In this document: positions 43,215-48,380 of the stretch, piece after piece
Layout of the letters: every line of letters starts with the position of its first letter
Numbering within the stretch: the first letter of the stretch is position 1
Origin: a bacterium
Lineage (GTDB): Bacteria > Cyanobacteriota > Vampirovibrionia > Gastranaerophilales > Gastranaerophilaceae
Assembly (NCBI GenBank): GCA_017482685.1
Contig: JAFUMP010000025.1
Location: forward strand, 1 to 48,380
Direction of reading: 5' to 3'
DNA: 48,380 nucleotides
Translations under genes and position numbers: made by a program
Notes under the pieces: generated by a model
Told to the model about the DNA's origin: nothing
The model's database searches: none
The model's input: the letters and a program-made list of their open reading frames with translations, nothing else

Positions 43215-43451
43215 ATGGCTACAGCTCAAGAAAAAAACCTTATAGATTTATTAGATGGCTATGTTGAAAAGGGAGGACACCACTTAAATGTGAACGTCTT
43301 TAATAGGGATACACTACTCGATGCTCAGGCACATCCGGAAAAATACCCTCAGCTAACTGTGAGGGTTTCCGGATACGCTGTAAATTTTAACAAGCTAACA
43401 AAAGAACAACAAGATGATGTAATTTCTCGAACCTTCCATGGCGGTTTGTAA
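43215..43451 (+). CDS. Stand-alone glycyl-radical domain (mini GrcA)
   Basis: 78 aa. The sequence is the C-terminal glycyl-radical domain of pyruvate formate-lyase: [20 protein letters not shown], then [20 protein letters not shown] and ISRTFHGGL. The radical glycine is G53 in RVSGY. Free-standing versions (GrcA/YfiD) repair PFL whose own glycyl radical has been destroyed by oxygen. This one is shorter than E. coli GrcA (127 aa) and consists of the domain alone. It should need PFL-activating enzyme and a PFL partner, neither in this window. AAAGGA lies 8 nt before the ATG. Confidence 0.9.
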   Translation: MATAQEKNLIDLLDGYVEKGGHHLNVNVFNRDTLLDAQAHPEKYPQLTVRVSGYAVNFNKLTKEQQDDVISRTFHGGL

Positions 43452-43478
43452 TTTCCGCCTTTATAAATTTGACTTCCG

Positions 43479-43534
43479 AGCACTGTCCAAACGGATTGCC
43501 AATTCTGGGAATCCGTTTTTTAATTTTTTGCGTT
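43479..43534. repeat. 56-bp direct repeat, copy 1, carrying a terminator
   Basis: Begins AGCACTGTCC and ends TTTTTTGCGTT, and is identical over 56 bp to 44655-44710. It contains a terminator with stem AAACGGATT (43489-43497) / AATCCGTTT (43510-43518) and a T-run, positioned to end the mini GrcA transcript. Confidence 0.92.
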
Positions 43535-43694
43535 ATTCTTCGATAATAAAATCTGCGATATCTTTTAAAGACACATTTAATGCTATTGCAATTTGATATA
43601 AACAATAGATTGAAGGACTACGCTTCCCAGTTTCAATACCTGCAACATAAGAAGTATCTATAGAAGCTTTTTCTGCTAATGCTTCTTGGGTAAA
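43533..43694 (-). pseudogene. 5'-truncated XRE regulator remnant
   Basis: The minus strand reads FTQEALAEKASIDTSYVAGI, then ETGKRSPSIYCLYQIA and a stop whose first bases lie in the 56-bp repeat. This is the second half of an XRE helix-turn-helix domain. Immediately upstream, at 43694, the frame meets a stop, and no start codon or first helix remains. The break point is shared with the opposite-strand remnant. No residue inside the remaining part looks damaged, so the truncation may be recent. Confidence 0.8.
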
Positions 43695-44002
43695 TTATAA
43701 AAGCTATTGAAAAAAAGATAATAAGCACAAAAGATGTTAGTAAAAAATTTCGAAAAAGATTTATAAAAGTTTCAAAAAAAATGAATTTTGCTATTCAAAA
43801 TTTAAATTATAAATTAAGTCCACAGGAACAAGCCTTTTTATTTCTTGCAGGAAAAGGAAAGAACGAATATCAAATAAGAAATACATTAAATCTTAAAGGT
43901 AAATATCATTCTTACTGTATAAAAGAATTAATCCTTTGGAAATTAAATTCAAAAAACTTGGCAGAAGTCATAATAAAATATTATGCATTGGAAAATATGT
44001 AG
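43694..44002 (+). pseudogene. 5'-truncated LuxR-type HTH protein remnant
   Basis: An open frame runs from the junction at 43694 without a start codon (KKIISTKDVSKKFRKRF), through an internal ATG at 43781, to a stop at 44002. The C-terminal segment LSPQEQAFLFLAGKGKNEYQ, then NTLNLKGKYHSYCIKELILWK resembles a GerE/LuxR-type helix-turn-helix. The ATG at 43781 has no ribosome site. I judge it a fragment of a larger regulator whose 5' part was deleted together with the start of the divergent XRE gene. Confidence 0.55.
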
Positions 44003-44041
44003 TTATAATGATAAAAAATATTACTATATATTTTAAAAATT

Positions 44042-44076
44042 TATATGTTGCTAACCCTTTAATTAATTAACATATA
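44042..44076. promoter_or_regulatory. Inverted repeat upstream of the intact XRE gene
   Basis: TATATGTT (44042-44049) and AACATATA (44069-44076) are perfect inverted arms about 105 bp before the XRE start. Possible operator, not linked to a known consensus. Confidence 0.35.
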
Positions 44077-44181
44077 GCTAATTTGTTCCAATAAAACTAT
44101 AACTTTTTCTGCCCCCCGCTAGCGCAGTTTTTCCAAGTTGAAGTTGGTATTTAAAACAAGCTTAAATTGTTAGAAGATAAA

Positions 44182-44532
44182 ATGAAAATAAGTTATTCTG
44201 TTATCATGGAAGATTTTTTAACCATATTTGGACAAAGAGTTAGAGAATTTCGACGCCAAAAAGGTTACAGCCAAGAGGTTTTAGGAGAACTGGTTGGTGT
44301 TTCAACAAATACAGTTGCATCTTGGGAGAGTGGTAATGTTTTACTAAAAAAACGCAACTTGGAAGATTTATGTAAAGTTCTCAATGTGTCACCTTATGAT
44401 TTATTTGCGCGTCCAATTTCAAAAAATAAAATAGAAGAAGGTTCTGTTTTATATGAAATATTAAACAAGGTGACATTACTTTCAATTGAAGAACAAAAAC
44501 AATTATTAGAAATTGTGAAGACTTTTTTATAA
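44182..44532 (+). CDS. XRE-family transcriptional regulator with C-terminal extension
   Basis: 116 aa from ATG 44182 (another ATG at 44206 would also keep the domain). The helix-turn-helix is FGQRVREFRRQKGYSQEVLG, then VSTNTVASWESGNVLLKKRN and LCKVLNVSPYDLF. About 35 further residues (YEILNKVTLLSIEEQKQLLE) form a helical tail, perhaps for dimerisation. The ribosome site is weak. It lies between the 56-bp direct repeats and is followed by a third, diverged copy of the same terminator at 44541-44575. Target unknown. Confidence 0.8.
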   Translation: MKISYSVIMEDFLTIFGQRVREFRRQKGYSQEVLGELVGVSTNTVASWESGNVLLKKRNLEDLCKVLNVSPYDLFARPISKNKIEEGSVLYEILNKVTLLSIEEQKQLLEIVKTFL

Positions 44533-44540
44533 TATTATTC

Positions 44541-44586
44541 AAACGGATTGCTAATTTTGGGAATCTGTTTTTTTTATTTTTTGTGG
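44541..44586 (+). terminator. Terminator, diverged copy of the 56-bp repeat core
   Basis: AAACGGATT (44541-44549) / AATCTGTTT (44562-44570) followed by a long T-run. The sequence parallels 43489-43530 with several substitutions. Confidence 0.82.
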
Positions 44587-44654
44587 GTAAATTAAAAGCT
44601 ATAGTTGTAGGTGCGTATAAACGCACTCTTGTTTTTCAACTTCTCAACTAATCA

Positions 44655-44710
44655 AGCACTGTCCAAACGGATTGCCAATTCTGGGAATCCGTTTTTTAAT
44701 TTTTTGCGTT
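44655..44710. repeat. 56-bp direct repeat, copy 2, carrying a terminator
   Basis: Identical over 56 bp to 43479-43534. Stem AAACGGATT (44665-44673) / AATCCGTTT (44686-44694) and T-run. A short extra hairpin, GTGCGT-ATAA-ACGCAC, lies just upstream at 44611-44626. Confidence 0.92.
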
Positions 44711-44724
44711 AAATCTAAAAATAT

Positions 44725-44756
44725 CTTGGTCACTTGATCACTTGGTCACCTGATCA
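44725..44756. repeat. 8-bp tandem repeat (four units) before the ferritin-like gene
   Basis: Units CTTGGTCA, CTTGATCA, CTTGGTCA and CCTGATCA follow without gaps, giving a 16-bp period with one mismatch. It ends 10 bp before the ribosome site of the next gene. The same octamer family occurs at 27442-27473. Confidence 0.8.
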
Positions 44757-44776
44757 CTATAAAAAAGGAGAATAAA

Positions 44777-46108
44777 ATGACATTTAACGCATTAAAAGAA
44801 AAAGGATTACCACTAGAAAAACAACTTAGAAACTGGCATCTTATTGTAAGAGAGCCTTATAACAAAAACGAAGTTGATTGTTATTCAAGGACTCGTCAAA
44901 TTCTTATGAACGGTATTGAAGTAGAAGCTTGGAATTTTAAACACGCTTTTTCTCGTCTTTGTCCTGACAAGGAAGCTTGCGATTTAGTTACAATGACTCG
45001 CAGAATAGAAGATCAACAGCAAACAACTATAAATTGGCTTGCTCCAAAAGACCAATCAGTTTTAGAAACAACTTTAGGCTATGAACAAGTTGCAGTTGAT
45101 TTAACAGCTTGGCTGGCACAAAATGAGCCTGATAAATATGTTAAAGAAACCTACGATTTTGGGCTTTTGGAGGACTTTGACCATTTATATCGTTATGCAC
45201 AATGGGCTTATATGGAAGAAGGGATTTGTCCTAACGAAATAGTTCAGGCTCAAACAGATGTTATAGTTGGACGCCCGACTCAACATCATCATAACTGTAA
45301 TGCTTTAAGATTAAGAAAGCCTTACGATAAAGCAACAACCGCACCGCAAACGAAAGTTAATCTTATGACTTTGGTATCAGCTGAGCAACAAACTCACAAC
45401 TATTATGCTGAACACGGATTTTGCTATGGAAACCACGTTTTAAGAGAAACTTATGCAGAAATTAAAGATGTTGAAGAAGAACACGTAACAATGTATGAAT
45501 CACTTATAGATCCAACAGAAAGTTTGTATGAAAAACTACTTCTTCACGAATTTACGGAGGTTTGTAATTATTATACTTGTGTAGAAGACGAAGTTGATGA
45601 AAGGCTTAAAAAGATTTGGGAATTTATGCTTGATGTAGAAATCGGACATTTACATATTGCTGCAGATTTATTCAAAAAATACGAAAAACGTGATCCAGAA
45701 GAAATTATTGGTGAAGATATAATTATTCCTTGTAGATTCACTTCTCAAAAAGAATACGTAACTAAGATTTTAACTTCACAAGTGAATAAACGCTTAGGAA
45801 CAGATAAAGATTATATGAATATTGATGAGCTTCCTAGTGATTGGGTAAGCTATGATATTCAAAGAAAGGCTAACGAGCTTGGCTCACCTACTGAAAGCAC
45901 AATTTCGATTATTTCAGAACACATGGGACGTGATATTGTAAGAGCTGATAAAAAATTAGCTGATAAAGAAGTTGAACTTCTAGAAAAAGGACTTCAGGAA
46001 GAAGCTCTAGCTCCTGATACAGTTTATCCTGAGAGTTTGCAAAAAATGATTGACGAATACGAAGAAAATCAAGCTATCAAAGAAAAATTAGAAGATGAAA
46101 TTTATTAA
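44777..46108 (+). CDS. Ferritin-like di-iron domain protein
   Basis: 443 aa. The central domain (about residues 205-310) has the four-helix di-iron ligand pattern: EQQTHNYY, then EIKDVEEEHVTMYE (ExxH), HEFTEVCNYY and EIGHLHIAADLF. This is the rubrerythrin/ferritin-like arrangement of E...ExxH repeated. The N-terminal ~190 residues and the C-terminal ~130 residues are not recognised. A role in iron handling or peroxide/oxygen detoxification is inferred. A good AAAGGAG lies about 7 nt before the ATG. Cytosolic, no signal peptide. Preceded by octamer repeats and two terminators. Confidence 0.78.
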   Translation: MTFNALKEKGLPLEKQLRNWHLIVREPYNKNEVDCYSRTRQILMNGIEVEAWNFKHAFSRLCPDKEACDLVTMTRRIEDQQQTTINWLAPKDQSVLETTLGYEQVAVDLTAWLAQNEPDKYVKETYDFGLLEDFDHLYRYAQWAYMEEGICPNEIVQAQTDVIVGRPTQHHHNCNALRLRKPYDKATTAPQTKVNLMTLVSAEQQTHNYYAEHGFCYGNHVLRETYAEIKDVEEEHVTMYESLIDPTESLYEKLLLHEFTEVCNYYTCVEDEVDERLKKIWEFMLDVEIGHLHIAADLFKKYEKRDPEEIIGEDIIIPCRFTSQKEYVTKILTSQVNKRLGTDKDYMNIDELPSDWVSYDIQRKANELGSPTESTISIISEHMGRDIVRADKKLADKEVELLEKGLQEEALAPDTVYPESLQKMIDEYEENQAIKEKLEDEIY

Positions 46109-46133
46109 TATTATTTTGTTTTTTAAGACTCTT

Positions 46134-46162
46134 CCTTGCCTCCCCTTTTGGGGATGGCTAAG
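46134..46162 (+). repeat. Imperfect hairpin after the ferritin-like gene
   Basis: CCTTGCCTCCCC pairs imperfectly with GGGGATGGCTAAGG around a TTTT loop, with small bulges. GC-rich in an AT-rich gap and without a T-run. It may be a dispersed repeat or a weak terminator. Confidence 0.45.
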
Positions 46163-46232
46163 GTTAGAGTAAATTTTAAATCTTGATTAGAATATATTTA
46201 TTAATAAGCCTTTTTATTGTATAATCTTTTTT

Positions 46233-47123
46233 ATGAAAAATAGATTAGCAGGAAATGTTGCATTATTTTTAACTGCCCTAATTTGGGGACTTGGTTTTGT
46301 GGCTCAAAGAGCAGGCATGGAATTTATTGGTCCATTCACTTTTAACGCTGTAAGAAGCTTTTTAGGTGCATTGAGCTTGATTCCATTAATATTATGGGTA
46401 AAGTATTCAAAACCAGATAAGCGTACCGAAAAAAGAAAATTTGTACAACGTGTAGGCTTAGCAAGAGCAGGCATTTCTTGTGGTATAGCATTATTTATTG
46501 CAATGTCTATTCAGCAATACTGTATGCAATTTGTAGGCGCAGGGAAAGCTGGGTTTATAACCGCATTATATATAATTTTTGTTCCTATTTTTTCAATATT
46601 TATGGGTTCAAAAATTGCTAAAAGGGTTATTTTTAGTGTATTTTTATCTGTTGTAGGCTTGTATTTATTATGTTTTCATCCTGACGGTGGATATTCAATC
46701 TATGATTTGTGGCTATTAATTGGTGCAATATTCTACGGTGTACATATTTTGGTTGTTGATAATTATTCAAAGGTGCATCCTATAAAGGCTTCTTGTGTAC
46801 AGTTTTTGGTTGTGGGTATTTTATCATTGATTCCTATGTATTTGATGGAATCTCCAACTTGGACAAGCTTAGTTGAATGTAGAGTTCCATTATTATATGC
46901 AGGTTTTTTAGCGTGTGGTGTTGCTTATACTTTGCAAATGTTCGGTCAAAAACATACATTTCCAGTTTTAGCTTCATTAATTTTATGCTTAGAATCAGTA
47001 TTTGCGGTTATTGGGGGAGCATTAATTTTAGGCGAAGTTTTAAATATGAGAGAGATTATAGGCTGTGTTTTAATGATTTCAGCATTTATTATTGCTAATA
47101 CAAAAGTGGAGCAAAGATTTTAG
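46233..47123 (+). CDS. EamA-family drug/metabolite transporter
   Basis: 296 aa, about ten membrane helices in two EamA repeats: ALFLTALIWGLGFVAQRAGM at the start, and a second half with GFLACGVAYTLQMFGQKHTF and ASLILCLESVFAVIGGALIL. These DMT-superfamily proteins export metabolites such as amino acids, and the substrate is unknown. There is no Shine-Dalgarno. TATAAT (46220-46225) sits exactly 7 nt before the ATG, with TTTATT 17 bp further up, so the mRNA is probably leaderless. The next gene begins directly after its TAG stop. Confidence 0.9.
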   Translation: MKNRLAGNVALFLTALIWGLGFVAQRAGMEFIGPFTFNAVRSFLGALSLIPLILWVKYSKPDKRTEKRKFVQRVGLARAGISCGIALFIAMSIQQYCMQFVGAGKAGFITALYIIFVPIFSIFMGSKIAKRVIFSVFLSVVGLYLLCFHPDGGYSIYDLWLLIGAIFYGVHILVVDNYSKVHPIKASCVQFLVVGILSLIPMYLMESPTWTSLVECRVPLLYAGFLACGVAYTLQMFGQKHTFPVLASLILCLESVFAVIGGALILGEVLNMREIIGCVLMISAFIIANTKVEQRF

Positions 47124-47465
47124 ATGCTAAGACAGCTTTTACCAGTATTATTACTAACTATTTCAAATGTATTTATGACATTTGCTTGGTATGGTCATTT
47201 AAAGTATAAAGGCTCAGCTTTGTGGATTGTAATACTTGTAAGCTGGGGAATTGCATTATTTGAATATTGTTTTCAAGTTCCTGCAAATAGGATTGGGCAT
47301 GAGTATTTTACTGCTGCACAATTAAAAACAATGCAAGAAGTAATTACCTTAGTGGTTTTTAGTATTTTTTCAGTTTTATATTTGAAAGAAGATTTTCAGT
47401 GGAATTATTTGGTAGGCTTCGGCTTTATTATTTTAGCTGTCTTTTTCATATTTAAAAAATGGTAG
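47124..47465 (+). CDS. DUF486 family (DMT-like) small membrane protein
   Basis: 113 aa, four membrane helices. FMTFAWYGHLKYKGSALWIV, then LVSWGIALFEYCFQVPANRI and AQLKTMQEVITLVVFS are the conserved DUF486 pattern. Members are small relatives of drug/metabolite transporters with unknown substrate. The ATG follows the EamA stop without a gap (TAG-ATG), so it is translated by coupling. The two may function together. Confidence 0.9.
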   Translation: MLRQLLPVLLLTISNVFMTFAWYGHLKYKGSALWIVILVSWGIALFEYCFQVPANRIGHEYFTAAQLKTMQEVITLVVFSIFSVLYLKEDFQWNYLVGFGFIILAVFFIFKKW

Positions 47466-47496
47466 TAGAAAAATTTTTAATAGATTTTAAAATAAA

Positions 47497-48081
47497 ATGA
47501 CAAATATTTCTTTTCAATCAAAAATACGTATAATTCCAAATAGTAAATTTAATCAAAAAACACGAAATATTGATAAAAATTTTCTTATTGATTATCCTTG
47601 GGGTTTAAAAAACAGCGTATTAGGAAATCAATTTTATACAACAGATGTTCTCGACTGTAGCGTTTTGGGATTAAGATGTAAAAATAAGGTTTTGGGTTTG
47701 CATATTGGTCCATATAGTAATGATAGCTATAATTTTTCTAATATAGAAAAATTTATAGAAAAGACAATATCTGTAAAGGATTCTAGCTTAAAAGGTTTTT
47801 TAATTGGTTCTAAGATGGGGTTTGATGTCTATGAAGAGAGTGAAAATCTTTTTGAGAAATTTAGAAACTTTTTACGAAATCATAAAATACAATTTAGTGA
47901 ATTAAGAGGCGGTATTGGTGCAAAAAATATTTTTTATAGTGCTGAAACTGATGAATTATTGATTGGAACAGATTTAATTGAAAAAGAGCAGATTAATATT
48001 AATAAAACAAAAGCAATAGATTATGCAAGACATATTTTTGAGGAAATTCGTTTATTAGATCAGGATAAAATTTCTTGGTAA
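47497..48081 (+). CDS. Unknown protein with N-terminal F-x-S motif, possible CheD/CNF-fold
   Basis: 194 aa. The N-terminus MTNISFQSKIRIIPNSKFNQ carries an ISFQS tag of the F-x-G type seen elsewhere in the window. The central VLDCSVLGLRCKNKVLGLHI, with a Cys and a His about 15 residues apart, and the later LRGGIGAKNIFYSAETDELL recall the Cys-His core of CheD/CNF1-like deamidase folds. This is a weak inference. No signal or membrane segment. No clear ribosome site. It follows the DUF486 gene by 31 bp. Confidence 0.6.
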   Translation: MTNISFQSKIRIIPNSKFNQKTRNIDKNFLIDYPWGLKNSVLGNQFYTTDVLDCSVLGLRCKNKVLGLHIGPYSNDSYNFSNIEKFIEKTISVKDSSLKGFLIGSKMGFDVYEESENLFEKFRNFLRNHKIQFSELRGGIGAKNIFYSAETDELLIGTDLIEKEQININKTKAIDYARHIFEEIRLLDQDKISW

Positions 48082-48114
48082 ATTTTGAGATTAGTAAGTA
48101 TTTAGTAAATTCTA

Positions 48115-48144
48115 TTGAAATAATAAGTTGTTTTATGTTAAAAT
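48115..48144 (+). promoter_or_regulatory. Promoter of the tandem structured RNA
   Basis: TTGAAA (48115-48120), 18-bp spacer, TAAAAT (48139-48144). The predicted start near 48151 is about 20 nt before the first RNA unit. Confidence 0.6.
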
Positions 48145-48170
48145 CAATTTATTGAAATTTAAATAACTAG

Positions 48171-48270
48171 GTGCGTGGCACTCTGCCGAGCAAAAGCTGA
48201 CTAAATGTCAGGTTTTGAGAGAGGTAAGGTAGCACCGGAGCGAAGCTCCCCGCTAACGACTGCTACACAC
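48171..48270 (+). ncRNA. Structured RNA-like unit, copy 1 of a tandem pair
   Basis: 100-nt GC-richer unit in AT-rich DNA. The ends GTGCGTGGCA (48171-48180) and TGCTACACAC (48261-48270) pair with one mismatch and one G-U. Inside, CAAAA-G-CTGAC / GTCAG-G-TTTTG form a hairpin with a TAAAT loop (48191-48217). TAGC / GCTA enclose GGAGC-GAA-GCTCC (48230-48255). A repeat follows 25 nt later. The tandem architecture resembles cooperative riboswitches or repeated small RNAs, but I cannot match any known class. Confidence 0.7.
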
Positions 48271-48295
48271 TAAAACTTGAAAACTAAATACATGG

Positions 48296-48380
48296 GTGCG
48301 TGGCACTCTGCCGAGCAAAAGCTGACTAAATGTCAGGTTTTGTGAGAGGAAAGGTAGCGCTGGAGCGAAGCTCCCCGCTA
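48296..48380 (+). ncRNA. Structured RNA-like unit, copy 2, cut by the window end
   Basis: Begins GTGCGTGGCA exactly 125 bp after copy 1 and follows it with four substitutions over 85 nt. All four lie outside the two hairpin stems or in the junctions (for example ACC to GCT before GGAGC). The closing 3' strand lies beyond the window. Confidence 0.7.

Noticed and set aside
48171..48380. Known riboswitch classes (cobalamin, glycine, c-di-GMP, lysine, SAM, ZTP, guanidine)
   Set aside because: None of their conserved core strings is present. Left as an unknown RNA.

Overview
The window is an AT-rich bacterial chromosome segment that best fits a gut Vampirovibrionia/Melainabacteria lineage (Gastranaerophilales-like, the non-photosynthetic sister group of Cyanobacteria). 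This is inferred from gene content. It has a cyanobacterial-type DivIVA/YlqD-like coiled-coil protein (28696-29298), a threonyl-tRNA synthetase without the TGS domain as in cyanobacteria (35129-36901), and two very large AsmA-like envelope proteins that imply a diderm cell. It also has several lineage-style proteins whose N-termini carry a short F-x-G/A/S motif. No 16S rRNA or tRNA gene is present to confirm this.

Layout. 1-209: a structured, GC-richer intergenic stretch. 210-5745: lepA overlapping a large AsmA-like gene, both leftward. 5928-12062: mostly rightward genes (AGCS amino-acid/Na+ symporter, LCP ligase, nitroreductase, exported parvulin, small exported proteins). 12116-14655: an unknown 451-aa protein, two tandem TRL-like exported proteins and a divergent XRE regulator with two matching palindromic operators. 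14713-19677: alaS and two co-translated lineage-specific membrane proteins. 19899-28109: OPA-type MFS transporter, gltX, a second AsmA-like gene, an OppD-type ATPase and rpe. 28256-36901: rightward housekeeping and small genes (YlqD-like, M16 peptidase, lipoprotein, GtrA, queA, serS, thrS). 37005-42565: ispE, a putative small RNA unit, a degenerate PilB/GspE-like ATPase, yraN, a degenerate M48 protein, a GNAT protein and a Crp/Fnr regulator.

42577-44776 is the accessory, rearranged part. A GIY-YIG nuclease gene is tightly bracketed by palindromic dispersed repeats. It is followed by a stand-alone glycyl-radical domain (mini GrcA). Then two perfect 56-bp direct repeats enclose two regulator remnants that were both cut at the same junction, plus an intact XRE gene. 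44777-48081 holds a ferritin-like di-iron protein, an EamA transporter, a DUF486 protein and a possible CheD/CNF-fold protein. The window ends in a promoter followed by two tandem copies of a 100-nt structured RNA-like unit, the second cut by the window edge.

How it works together. Translation factors dominate (LepA, AlaS, GltX, SerS, ThrS, QueA). Envelope biogenesis (two AsmA-like proteins, LCP, GtrA, M16, parvulin) and anaerobic/oxidative physiology (mini GrcA, ferritin-like protein, nitroreductase, Crp/Fnr) are the other themes. Four genes have a TATAAT-like box exactly 7 nt before the ATG and no clear Shine-Dalgarno, which suggests leaderless mRNAs. The strongest leads for novelty are the terminal tandem RNA, the GIY-YIG/repeat cassette, the XRE-TRL operator module, the 37945-38094 RNA unit and the leaderless promoter class.
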